A stretch of DNA of 64,000 nucleotides from Orobanche coerulescens (lineage: Eukaryota > Streptophyta > Magnoliopsida > Lamiales > Orobanchaceae). The notes under the pieces were generated by a model that ran no database searches, was not told the DNA's origin, and saw only the letters and a program-made list of their open reading frames with translations. The stretch lies in the NCBI GenBank assembly GCA_033398695.1, contig CM065804.1, forward strand, positions 50,995,501 through 51,059,500, given 5' to 3'. A program made the position numbers and the translations under genes. Each line of letters opens with the position of its first letter. Position 1 is the first letter of the stretch. Positions 44,219 to 55,788 of the stretch are shown here, piece after piece.

Positions 44219-45265
44219 ATTGCCCCCCAGCTTGCTCCTATGATGAAGACATGGGGCGAGGTGGATCTTGCTGGTGATCGCGTCTGGATGAGGACGGGCG
44301 ACCTTGCTGAGCCGACTTAGGACTTGGACTTGGGCTAACATAGTCGATTGGCTTAGCTATCTTTCGGTCTTGTACCTGCAAAAAACAACATTGGCCGATC
44401 CCCCACGGAAACTTGGTGGTTTCGCTTGCTTTGAGGAATCGTGCACAGTCGCGGAGATCGATGGACCGACCCCATGACCGTGTCTTGATGCACGTAGACA
44501 ATGAGTGCCTCGTGACTCACTTTATTATGAGGGTCCTCTGTTAGGCTGCGCCTCGCCTTGTTTTTAAACGAAAGGTGTGCGGTCTCGGTCTAGAGGAGTC
44601 CTTGCGCGGGGCAGCGTCGGATGAATCAACTCCACGCCCGCGGCTTGTTAGCTCTGCTTCCACCTCGGCCAGCCATGGAGATGGCCGACCTCGACGGTGT
44701 ACGTTGAGACGGGGTTGTGGAATGAGTCCACTGATTAATGTTGGAGGGCCCTCCGACTACGCTGGCCTCGTATTTAAACGAAGGCGGGCGATCTCGGCGA
44801 AGGACCTTGCATGACCGGCGGCCGGTTCCATCGATCGCCGTGGCCATGGCTTTATGATGCGCGGTGGAGGCGATCTTATGCCTTAGTCCGTCATGTTATA
44901 TGCCGGATCAGATGGCGATCGTGTCCACCGGGTTGCCGATGATGTTGCGATCTGGCCGGATGATCGCGATCGCCGCTCGGCAGCCGATCGCTTTATTCGT
45001 AGGTCGGCTATCGGCGATCGGCGGAGTCAGCCCCTTATCTAGAATGTTGGATCAGTAGGCGGTGAGCGAGTCCTCCGGCTCTTCTGGATAGTAGCGATCG
45101 GCCGGGTAGACTGGAGGTCGTCGTACGGCGCCGATCGATCTACTCTAGCCGAGAAGAAGCCTTTGCACAGACAGAAATCTGCGGCTCTAGCCCGGAAGGC
45201 TGCGTAGGTCGTAGGTTGGGTCTTTGTAAGATGCCCGAACATAGGCGAAAAACCCTGAAAACCTC
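44219..45265 (-). other. Polypurine tract and 3' repeat region of the Tat derivative
   Basis: On the minus strand, CTGGGGGGCAAT (44219-44230) abuts the LTR. Two diverged repeats (about 44520-44640 and 44745-44830) correspond, inverted, to those at 28415-28825. No gene recognised. Confidence 0.65.
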
Positions 45266-46334
45266 CTAGACAGCGTAGAGGGCGGTCTCATCGCTTACGG
45301 GCTCGCCGTTGAGGATGATCATGTCAACCCGGCCGATGTAGTCCGAGTCGGACTCTGTTCTCCTTGCGATTTGCATCATGCGATGGCGACCTTCCGGGCG
45401 GGCGACCGGGTGGCGAAGTGCTCGTGAAGACATGCGCCACTCGTTAAAGGAGCCGATGGACCGAGGTGGCAACGAGGTGTACCACCGGGCGAGGTCGTCC
45501 CGGTGTCGAGGGAACATTCGGCACACTGTCGCGTCCGATGCCCCACACCCGGTCATGTAGATGTTGAACTTGTGCAGTGCGCTTGGGGGTCCGATCGCCC
45601 GGTACACGGGTGTCTTAGGAGGGGCGATCGTGTCTTGCCGACCGGGCGAGCTCGATGTCGATCGCGAGCGGCTCGCTCGGCGGGCGATCGTCCTCACGGC
45701 GCCGCCCCGGATAGCGTGAGCGCCTTCATGTCGCCGATCCGACGTTGCATTGCGGCGATCGCCGCGGCTCGGCCGCTTGCGGATCGGCTTTGGGAGCGGG
45801 GCCGAGGCGATCGTGTACCGACCTCCGACCCGCCGCCGACCTCGGGAATCAAGCGGCGGGAGCCAGCGGCTGGATCGTCTTGTGGGAGCCGGGTAGGCCG
45901 AGCTCCCTGACGGACACCAACTCCGTCGCCTCGTAGCCGGGCCGGATCGCCTTGGCCGCTGTCGGGTCGCCGCCTGTGCGATCGAAGACAGACGTGCCCC
46001 GGCTGCCGAGCGCCTCTTCTTGCGGGCGAGAGCCTCCTGGTGATTGCTCGGCCAGTAGTGCCTTGAGCTTCCGCTTGATCTTCCGGCGAGAGACCGGGGG
46101 GGCGGTAGCTGGAGGCGCGTCGAGTGCACTCTGTCGCTCCTGAAGGACGGCCAGGGCCCCTTCGATCTGTTCCTTGGTTTGGAACCGATCGAGCGAGAGG
46201 CTCGGGCCGCCTTCCCGGGACGTGGTCGAGCGCCTCCGGCCGCGGCGGCTACCTTCCACCATCGGCTGCGGCTCGGACTGGGACGGAACAGGTGCAGCCG
46301 GTGGCCGCTGGCTTTCTTCGGCAGGCGAAGACAT
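45266..46334 (-). pseudogene. gag: Partial Tat gag of the deletion derivative
   Basis: A likely start is MSSPAEESQRPP at 46334. The N-terminal third is Pro/Ser/Arg-rich with SRRKIKRKLKALLAEQ. After at least one frameshift (about 45850-46000) the gag domain continues with FNIYMTGCGASDATVCRMFP and LPPRSIGSFNEW, closely paralleling the plus-strand gag at 930-1454. The reading ends near 45266 at NGEPVSDETALYAV, after which pol is missing. Frameshifts coincide with CNG-rich spots and may be partly assembly error. Confidence 0.8.
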
Positions 46335-46442
46335 GATTCTCAAGGATTTCTTTTGAAGTGCGGTGAGTGTCACTTCAAATATCCGCCCAGAACAGTGAGT
46401 GTTCTTTGGGGACGGTAGGTGTAAAAAATCGAGGTTGGATAC

Positions 46443-46458
46443 CCTCCTTCTAGCGCCA
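46443..46458 (-). other. Primer-binding site of the Tat derivative
   Basis: Minus-strand TGGCGCTAGAAGGAGG begins two bases from the LTR end (ATTGGCGC). The cognate tRNA was not identified. Confidence 0.65.
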
Positions 46459-46460
46459 AT

Positions 46461-47653
46461 TGTTGTTGCCCAAAATATTTATCCGAAGATTAATCTGCTG
46501 GAAGACGGACAACAAACAAATGCGGGAGCACTTCCGAGAGAAGATAAATAAAACAAGATTTGCCGGTTTGTTAGGCCGGCTTGAATGCTCTCGCGAGATG
46601 TTATTAATACAAATATTCGTGGATACAAGTATTAATGAGAGAAATCTAAATACAATGAGTGTAAAAAGACTCTGTTGATCCGGCTCTTGAGCGAAGCTAG
46701 GTGTTCTTCGTCCCGCCGGTGATCTGCTCGAGGAGAAAAGGCCGGGAGAAGTAAGACCGAAAGAAAGCTGTTGCCAAGAGTTGGATGTTAGCCAAGTGCT
46801 GGTATTGTTTCTGTATTGAGTGCTTGAATCGTGAGGTTCCAGAAGAGTTTTTCGGTCCCCTTTACAAGTGAAGGCTGCCTTGTATATATAGAGGCTGAGG
46901 GGCCCTGTCCCCTAGTGGGCGATCGCCTTTCGGTATTTAATGTAACGGGGCGATCGTCCTAAGGGCACGTGGGCTGCCTGCCAAAAGTCCAAAGCTACAG
47001 CTGGTGGTCAGCCGTGCGGTCCAATGAGGATCCAGCACGCGTCCGGAAGCACTGCCACAGGAGGTCCCACTTGCTACTTTCGGCGGACCTTGTCAGTAGG
47101 TGCAGGCTGTAGTCACATGTCTTGTCCGCCAACTCCTTTCGCAGGTCTGGGCCATGCTGGTAGGTGAGGTAGGAGACAGTTTGTCGGCGCCTTTTGTGGA
47201 TCTCGCACGTGGGGTCAGCTTTGAGACTTGGCCTTGGCCGACTGGATGGTCATCGGTGGAGATCGACATGAGGCGATCGTCTCTAGCTGATCATCCGAGG
47301 ATCGTTCTCGGCCATTCACTGAAGGGTCGGCACTGGTCGGTCACCAAGGGTCGATCGGCGGATGCCCAGAGAGGTCGATCACCAAGGGTCGATCGGCAGA
47401 TGCCAGGATCGTCCATAAGTCGATCGCCAGGAGTCGGTCGCCGAGTGCCGAGTGATGATCGCATCTGAGGTCGATCGCTCGGCACCGGGACTTGTCCTGG
47501 GACCTTCCTTTGGCCGATTTAGCTGGTCCGCTGGGTTGAGGCTCGGTCGCCTGGACGCTGCTCGGCGGATCCGCCTTGGCCGCTCGGTAGTAAGTCGGTC
47601 GCTCGGCCTCGGAGGCGATCGCCAGTCGGAAGGTGTTAAATCTTGACACAACA
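46461..47653 (-). repeat. 5' LTR of the Tat derivative (1193 bp)
   Basis: Direct repeat of 43044-44218, next to the primer site. Confidence 0.93.
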
Positions 47654-47880
47654 CCCTACTTTCATCATCTAGTGCTTCAGTGACGTTTTTGGGTTTAATT
47701 TCGGATATGAAGGCATAATTGTTTTGATAATAAAGAGTTCTTCGTGTTTGGACCCCATCTTTAATTTTTCCGATCAATAATTCTTTTGGATGGCCTGTAA
47801 TATGTCTCCAATCTTTTGGCAATACATCAAATGTTCTTTCTTGAGTCTCCCGAGGCTTTTCCAATTCATTTGAAGGTTGA
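47654..47880 (-). pseudogene. Copia pol linker fragment, right of the Tat derivative
   Basis: Minus-strand HPKELLIGKIKDGVQTRRTL and ISEIKPKNVTEALDDESR form the conserved linker between copia integrase and RT. It continues, across the Tat derivative, into VQEELVQFERNKVW at 43031. The Tat derivative therefore hit a copia pol gene. Nothing is recognised upstream of 47880. Confidence 0.8.
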
Positions 47881-48935
47881 ATTTTCAGAAGTGTAACTAT
47901 ATCATCAATAAATTCTACCTTGTACCATCAAATTTTACATGTACAAGTTCCTAAACTTTACTTGTTCTAAGATTACAGACTTCTCCTGAGGATTTGCATA
48001 GTACTTGAACCCCGTTCAGCCATATAATCCATATGTTTAATATTGTAAGGTGCTGGGAAAGAGCTACATTCGGGTATGTCAAACAGTGGAACAAATAAGG
48101 AATTCTCGGAGGAATATTTTTAAACTGGAAAAAAATAAAATTAGCAGTAGTAGCTTGAGATAGAAGCAACGGGTTGCATTGTCAGATGGTTTGAAAAAAC
48201 CGGATAACCGGTAAACATAATGTTCTTGTAATTTGAGGTTGCATTCTGAAGGCTCACAAAAATCATAGGGTCTGCATTGAATTGCAAAAGTAATTTACAT
48301 CAGAATCATTCTTTATCTTCATTTTTCTTCTTCTTTTCCCTTCAAAATCAATAGGAATATAACTTAAACATCTTTCATTCAATCAGTTTCAACAATACAG
48401 TGAACATTATCTTCCAATATTGTATAGCTCACATCAACATGTATAGATAACATTTATTCTTTCCCACCGTGATAGTCTAGATTTTGGCACTTGCCGTTAA
48501 AATGAATGGTAACCTTATTCCAAAAATTCACCTGTGAAATAAATTTAAAATAATTTAAATCAGATTAAATCAAACCAAAACTTATAATATTTATGCAGAT
48601 TAAATAGTATTTGAATATTTTATGGTATCTCAAGTAGAAATATTAGTTGAAATTAAGCTATAAAAGAGATAAAATTTCAATTAGACATATCTTTAATTTT
48701 TCGTTGTCGAAATAATCCATACTCTTCGAGGTGATAGAGAGCACTCGTGATGTCAGATAATTTTTCAAAAAAAAAAGTGTAGTGCTGAGAGACAATCGAA
48801 TGCCCCTCACGATAGATTATTCTTCCATTGAGGCGGATAAACGACCTATCCATCGTACTATAATTTTACTCGAGCATGGTACTTATCTATTCCCCCAATA
48901 CTTGTGTTAGTTGAGTGGTGAACGTAGACTGAAAA
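47881..48935. other. AT-rich segment without recognisable genes
   Basis: Only short frames occur, with no family resemblance. It could be degraded copia sequence or ordinary intergenic DNA. Confidence 0.3.
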
Positions 48936-49865
48936 GTTTGCAAGAATGCTTACTCGCGAAAAATATGACTAATGATTGCTCGATAATTTTACTCGAATAA
49001 CACTCATGGCGACATTTGAATCGAATACTACTCATTTGGTTACACAAAAATTAACTCGAAATTGACGTAAAGGGTGACTCGCTTGGTGAGACGAATATTG
49101 ACTCGAAATTTGACTTAAAAACTGACTCCAAAAGTTGACTCAATTGATGACACAAATTGTTACTCTAAAATTGACTCAAAAAAGGTGATACGAATTGTAA
49201 CTCGACTGTGACTCAAATTGTTACTCAAGTAAGTGACACATTACTCGAATTTGACTCGTATACCACTCGTTTGATAACTCAAAAATTAACTCGAGACTCA
49301 CTCGAAAGGTGAATCGGAATTTGACTCAAAAATTAACTAGAGAACTGACTCGAAAAGTGATTCGAGTTGTTACTCGAATTATGACTTGACTAAGTGACAC
49401 ATTGGTCGAATTTGACTAGAATATGACATATTACTCGAATGATTACTCGATTGTGGCTCGAATTGTGACCCGAGTAATTGACACGTAAACCAAATTTAGT
49501 TCGAATACTACTCCTTTGGTTATGCGAAAATTAACTCGAGATTGGCTCGAAAGGTGACTCGAAAACCGACTCCAAATGTGACTTGAGTTGTGACTCAAAT
49601 TGTGACTCGAGTAAGTGACGCGTTACTTGAATTTGACTCGAATAGGACACGTTACTCGAACGATTATTCGATTGTGACTCGAATTATGTTGTCTCAAAAT
49701 TTTTTTGCGGACATCACTCGAATTACTACTCGACCAACATTTGACTCGCATTGTTACTCGAATTATCCTCGAATATAGAGCTTACTTGAGCTTGTGCATT
49801 ATGACTTGGTTACTCGAGTTGGACTCACTCGAAAGTGCATTATGTGACTCGAATGTACTCCATAA
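48936..49865. repeat. Degenerate (GACTCGAAWT)n tract, about 0.9 kb
   Basis: Words such as GACTCGAATT, TTACTCGA, GTGACTCGAAT and ACTCGAG recur every 10-13 bp throughout. A longer order is visible: AAGTGACACATTACTCGAAT-like segments recur near 49230, 49400 and 49610. There is no coding sense in any frame. Confidence 0.8.
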
Positions 49866-50521
49866 AGGCCAAATCCGATCATTTGAATATCAAAGAGTTT
49901 TGTTAAATTTTGGGTAGAAAATAATTTTATTTATTTAAAAGGACAATGCATGTTTCCTCCCTTATTCTATTCTGTTAGTTCCGGAAAAAGAAGTTGCAGC
50001 CTTAAAATGTTCAAGGATATAAAGTAAGATGCTTCCTTAAGTTTAACCTATTTGTTCAATTTTGTCAATTCCGGAAAAAGAAACATAAAATGCCGACGAA
50101 AATGACTTTCTTGCCCAAGTTCTCATGCTTATTACATTAAAAATTCCAAAAATTATGCTAAAATAGCAATTAGCAGGCAGGTACAAAATAAAATTCTGAC
50201 AGAGACGATGCCAGGGAATTTGGAGCTTTTTGAAAATAAAATTAAAATAGTGACTTTGATTAGATTTTACAAATTAAAAACTCAGTAAAATAGAAAACGA
50301 TCATGATCATGATCACGATTGGAATCTAAGTTAAACATCATGTATTTAATTTTTTAAATTCAAGATCGGATAAATGAGAAAGTAATGCTCAATATTGAGC
50401 TTGCAGATGGAATCTTAAATAAAGAGTCTGTTCGCTTCGATATTTATCCCTTTGATCGGTTAGTGAATATTTTATTTCAAGATTTGTTGTTAGTTTAAAT
50501 TTCCTCAATATATCCAATTAT
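49866..50521. other. AT-rich spacer
   Basis: Nothing recognised. TTCCGGAAAAAGAA occurs twice (49980 and 50080). It ends at the LTR of the copia element starting at 50522. Confidence 0.3.
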
Positions 50522-50751
50522 TGTTATATATATAATATAATATAATACAATATAATATAGATACTTAAGATAGAAAGAGATAGTAGAGAGTATGCTAGAA
50601 AATATATTTCATCTTCATCTATCACCAAGACACACTCTTACAATGGCTTTATATAAGGGTATAGAGAGTTACAAGAAATGAAAGGCCAAAAATTGTGCAT
50701 AATAATGGTGGAAATCAAAAGGCCAAGAGTCATACAAACTAATACATAACA
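50522..50751 (-). repeat. 3' LTR of the short-LTR copia element (230 bp)
   Basis: TGTTATATA...CATAACA. Matches 63826-64000 with few changes. Confidence 0.9.
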
Positions 50752-51358
50752 CTCCCCCTTTTGGATGACTCGTACTAACATCATGCCTCATTAAAACTTT
50801 ACTAGGAAAAACCCTGTGGCGAAAGCCTAGTGAAGAAAAAAGAGTACATGTATTGTACTAATGGTAAAAAGTGTGAATCTCGTATGCCTCCCCCTCATTG
50901 CAATATGACTATTATTGTCAATATATATCTCGAAATTTGCGTATCACAATCTTGTGTACTAATTTCTCGAAGGAAGATGTAGGAAGTGCTTTTGTAAACT
51001 AGCTTCTTGGGAGTATTAGATGGAAGCGCGTGCCTAGGTAAACATATCCGCCAAATTCTCTCTTGAATATATCTTTAGAACACTGACTTCACCATTCTTT
51101 TGTAATTTCATGGTTGAAGAAGTACTTTGGTGAGCTTTGATGAGATGTGTTTTGTTCTAATTATTTGCTATAACCTTCCTTGAGTTATGTAATACAAACT
51201 GTGTTATCTTCTATAAACCGTTGGAGCTTATTCTCCAGTGGATAAGTCACAATCTTCTCTTATGTGTTGAATCACAAATAAGTCTTCCTTGAACAGATTA
51301 GAGAAGAATAGACCCCATATCTATTGTACCTTAATGGTAACATAGTAGATCTTTAATG

Positions 51359-52739
51359 TCATTCCAAACTTCGGGTTGGACAGAAGCTAAATGTTGTAAA
51401 CTTATTCATATAGAATAATATATCAGGTTTTGTATGACTAGAAAGGTACAATAATGCTCCAAATGTACTCAAACATGGTACTTCAGGACCAAGAGTTTCT
51501 TTATTGCTTTCTTTAGGACGAAATGTGTGTTTATCCACTTCAGGGGATCTTACAACCACATGGCTACTCAATGAATGAGCTTAATCAAAGGAAAACTTCT
51601 TTAACACCTTTTTCCGTATATATTATTTGGTGCACAAGGATGTCATCCTTTAGGTGCTCAATTTGCAATCAAATATTTTGTCTTGCCAATGTCTTTCATC
51701 TCAAATTCTTTCATGAAGTATTCAATTATATGTGAGATCTCTTCAGGAGTCTCGATGATCTTTAAATCATCATACACAGCAACTTATGTTTGCCTTTATG
51801 TTGCTTTGGTTAAGCTTTACTCTAACCAAGTCTTCGTTCGTTTCTTGCTTTTGTCACGATCATCGTGACAGACATAAATTTTTCGGTTACTTGTTTTCTC
51901 AAAGTACAGAGAATTCATAGACTAATAGGGTCGTTTTAGAGCCTTCTCTTAGCAAGTATTTACCAAGGTGATTATACCATATACGCCCAGATTTTTTCAG
52001 TCCATAAAAAGAGACTTTTAACTTTATACAATAATGTTCTCGAGAACCATAATTAGTTGTTTCCAACCACTTGAATCCTTTAGGAATTTTTATATAAATC
52101 TCATTATCCAATTATCTAAAATAGTTGCATCCACCACAACGAAATAGGTTTCTTCATAATCTATTCCAAATTTTATAAGAACTCTGGTGCAGCTAAACAA
52201 GTTTTATATCTCACAATTCCATCATATATATCTTAGTGGTTTTACACCTTTAGGTGTATGGACTACTGGTCCAAATACTCTTCATATCAAGAGATTTCAA
52301 TTCTGCCTCAATTGTCTTTCTATTTTGGCCAATTATTGCGTTGTGTACACTCTAAGAACGATTTCGGTTCATGATCCTCATCTTTATTCATAATATCAAA
52401 TGCTACATTGCATGCAAATATTTTATCGACGCCATTTTGCTTTTGGTTCCATATTATTTCAGACATGACATAATTAATTGATATCTCTTTATTATCATCA
52501 TTATCATTATGATCAGGTACTTGAGATTTCTCTTTGTTCATGTCTAAGGTCTCTTCAGGATATCCTTCATAATTTTTATTTTTTCGGTCTTGCCATTTTC
52601 AATTTCTGCTCTGTTTTTTTGCCGAGTATTTCTTATCTTTGGAATCAAGTGGTCTCTCATGCTCCAGGCGTTCTTGAGACTCATAGGCAGTTTGATATTT
52701 CCTTCAGGGACTTCAATTCTAAACAGAGCATTTACAACT
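51359..52739 (-). pseudogene. pol: Copia RT and RNase H remnants
   Basis: From right to left on the minus strand come the pre-RT linker (LPMSLKNAWSMRDHLIPKIR, then EISINYVMSEIIWNQKQNGV), RT pieces NEIYIKIPKGF and YGLKKSGRIWYNHLGKYLL, and the catalytic region near 51754-51783, which reads VAVYDDLKII (one residue lost from the usual YVDD). RNase H-side sequence follows, including TFRPKESNKETLGPEVPCLS and LYLSSHTKPDILFYMNKFTT. Frames change several times. The gene was cut at 52740 by the Tekay element. Confidence 0.82.
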
Positions 52740-54272
52740 TGTAACACCCCAAACTAAGCGGATATTACAGTGTCGTGGACCCCCGATTGGGACCCAACAG
52801 GCGAATGAAAATTAATGAATTACACAATACAAATGTAGTACCGAACCACATTACATCATCAATTACTCCGATGAGGAGTTTCAAATACAACACACCCAGG
52901 GAATACTGAATACATGTATATTTTATATGAAGGTAAAATATACAACACTGAACAATTGACAATTCAAAAGGAAGTGCAGCGGAAAGTACATAACAAGAAA
53001 CATGAATGAAATGAAGAGACTGGGCCCCCCCTGCTAGTATCACTGGGACTCCTCGCCGTCAACATTCTCTTCCCGTGCTTTTGCCTTGCCATGACCTAAA
53101 AATAATATCCCCAACGGGGTCAGTTAAACATAACAACAATCCTCAAGAGTTGAACAATATACAACAATCACATGAATGAATTAAGGAATAGAGTTGAATG
53201 ATGAGCATCATAGTACGCCCGAATGGAATGTGTGAGTGCACAAGTATCCGAGTGTCCGGAGTCCCGTATATACACCCACAACTTGGCCTAATTAGTCTCA
53301 CGGAGGTACTTTACCGTGTGCACAGTCCAAATGTGTCCGGAGTCCCGCATATACACATGACCATAGAGTTGAATGATGAGCATCATAGTACGCCCCGATG
53401 GAATGTGTAAGTACACAAGTAGCCGAGTGTCCGGAGTCCCGCATATACACCCGCAACTTGGGCTAATTAGTCTTACGGAGGTACTTTACCATGTGCATAG
53501 TCCAAATGTGTCCGGAGTCCCGCATATACACATGACCATAGTGTGCCCGACTAAAAATTCCACACATACGCCACCCGGCCATGTAATACAATCCCAGAAG
53601 GTCACATGAACAAAAGCGACCAAGATGAGAGATAATGAACAAAATCCAACAAGGATAAAGAACGACCCACCGAGATGAGATAATGATACAACGAGTGATA
53701 GCTTCAATGAAATGATTTGGAACCGTCGTTCCTCATGAGTTACATGATTAGTTGATAATTACAGGTTTCGACATGAATGATATATTATAAGTGAATTACA
53801 TGTATGAATAAACAACAACGTAAGGAATAAATATCCCTTTAACCGAGTAAGAATTAACTTACTCAACACCGGTGATGAAAGGTCTTCTCACGAACAAACA
53901 TCTCTAATGGAGATACTGGTCGCTCGAACAACCTTGAATAATATAATTACCAACAAACGCTCAATAAATGTACTAAACATGATTATCACCAACTCAAAAG
54001 TCATTACAACAATAAGCGCGCACTAAAAAGAGTACGTAGCGTGCACTACTCCTCACGCATAGTCCACCACCACAAAAATGACGATGAAGATAAACTTGGC
54101 TCAAATCTCAAACAAGGTAGAAAAACGAATGATAACTTATCCAAGATTCTATGTACGTCAAACACTGAATACGATGAACAAACATGAATGATGAATGATT
54201 ATTACTGAGTGAAATATTACTGAATAAAAATTAACTGAATTATAATGAATGAATTTACAATCGGGTATTACA
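52740..54272 (-). repeat. 3' LTR of the Tekay-like element (1533 bp)
   Basis: TGTAACACCCC at 52740 and TCGGGTATTACA ending at 54272. A minus-strand GGGCGGGAGTA tract next to it is the polypurine tract. It matches 59516-60610 well, then diverges near 54015. U3 remnants (AGCGCGCAC, TAGCGTGCAC) lie at 54016-54047. Confidence 0.9.
53191..53540. repeat. 175-bp tandem duplication in one Tekay LTR
   Basis: GAGTTGAATGATGAGCATCA starts at 53191 and 53366. The other LTR has a single copy (59967-60141). The duplication therefore arose in this LTR after integration, or was lost from the other by slippage. Confidence 0.9.
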
Positions 54273-54307
54273 TACTCCCGCCCTTAGAAAGAGTTTCGTC
54301 CCCGAAA

Positions 54308-55755
54308 CTAAGGGTCAAACAATTCGGGATAACTCTCCCGCATAATATCTTCGGTTTCCCAAGTAGCCTCTTTGACTCCGTGTCTAGACCACTGAATCAT
54401 AACCAAAGGAATCGTCTTGTTCCTCAACTGTTTGATACGCCGCTCTAAGACTCGTACAGGACGCTCCGCATACGAATGATCATCCGCGATCTCGATTTCA
54501 TTGAACTGAAGTATGTGACTCGGGTCGGCAACATACTTCCGCAGCTGAGAGACGTGAAACACATTATGAATTCGGCTCAACGCCGGAGGTAAGGCCAATC
54601 AATAAGCCAGCTCGCCTACTCGATCCAAAATCTCAAATGGTCCAATGAACCTCAGACTCAACTTCCCCCATTTCCCGAAACGAAAAATCCCTCGACTCGG
54701 GGATACCTTGACCAAAACGTGGTCACCTGTCTCGAACTCTAATGGTCGACGACGATTATCTGTATATGACTTATGTCGACTCTGAGCAGTCAACAAACGA
54801 CTTCTGATCAAAGCTACCTTCTCGCGGGCGGCTATAAGTATGTCAGGCTTGGTACCGATTGATTCTGATAAGTCATCCCAGCATAGGGGAGATCGACAAC
54901 GATGACCGTACAAGGCCTCGTAAGGTGCCATCTGAATCGAAGCATGCCAACTGTTATTGTACGTGAATTCGATCAACGATAGTTGGGCTTCCCAGTGATC
55001 TTTCCAATCGAGGATGCATGCCCTCAACATGTCCTCCGATGTCTGAATAGTTCTCTCTGATTGTCCGTCGGACTGATGGTGAAAAGCCGTGCTGAAGTTG
55101 AGTTGAGTTCCCATGGCACGATGAACTGATTTCCAAGAATATGACATGAATCGCCCGTCACGATCAGAAACGATACTCTTAGGAGTACCGTGCAATCTCA
55201 CTATCTCTTTGATGAACAGCTGGGCAAGTCTCTCGGGACCCCATGTATCCTTAATCTCAAGGAAATGAGCTGACTTAGTTAAATGGTCCACAATCTCCCA
55301 AATTGTATTCATGCCCCACCGACTCGTCGGCAAACTCATGATAAAATCCATTGAAATATCTTCACACTTCCATTCTGGGATAGGAAGCGTTTTCAGCATG
55401 CCCGCCGGTCGCTGATGTTCTATCTTGACTTGTTGGTAGGTGAGACATCTCGAAACAAACTCTGCGACTTCTCGCTTCATATTACTCCACCAGTAATTTT
55501 GTTTCAAGTCTTTGTACATCTTGCTAGATGATGAATAGAATAAGGGGTAGCATGGGCCTCTCTAAAAATCGAGTTTTTCAACTCATCATCTGCCGGAACA
55601 CATAACCGGTTCTTAAATAGCAAAAGTCCATCCTCGTGGACCACAAATCCAGGGGCCTTCCACTGAGTCACATCATCTCGAATGCGCAATAAAAATGGGT
55701 CTGAAACCTGATTCACTCTGATCACCTCTTCAAGTGGCGATGAAATCTCTAGCAT
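54308..55755 (-). pseudogene. Tekay-like integrase with C-terminal chromodomain
   Basis: From the right, FREAHATPYSIHHLA begins the zinc domain, with a frameshift near 55515. The fourth zinc ligand reads Tyr (FVSRCLTYQQVK). The core keeps Asp in DISMDFIMSLPTSRWG, Asp in SIVSDRDGRFMSYSW and Glu in QSDGQSERTIQTSEDML. The GPF..L region (FIGPFEILDRVGELAY) is followed by a TGA where Arg is usual. The C-terminal PVRVLERRIKQLRNKTIPLV and HGVKEATWETEDIMRESYP match the chromodomain of chromoviruses, which directs integration to marked chromatin. It ends at 54308. Confidence 0.88.
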
Positions 55756-55788
55756 ACATAACTGTCCTTGTATACGCTGTACCCAAAG

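Larger units (their letters stand above)
43044..47653 (-). mobile_element. Tat-lineage deletion derivative (4.6 kb), minus strand
   Basis: It begins TGTTGTTGCCC and ends ACACAACA, and is flanked by the perfect duplication CCCTA (43039-43043 and 47654-47658). Two LTRs (43044-44218 and 46461-47653), a primer site and a polypurine tract are complete. Between them lie only about 2.2 kb: part of gag and a 3' repeat region. Protease, RT, RNase H and integrase are absent. It is related to the Tat element at 925-34136 in gag, polypurine tract, 3' repeats and LTR end. It had to be mobilised in trans. Confidence 0.9.

Noticed and set aside
48936..49865. Possible CRISPR-like or regulatory repeat array
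   Set aside because: The units are short, degenerate and without unique spacers, and the genome is a plant. A minisatellite is the simpler reading.
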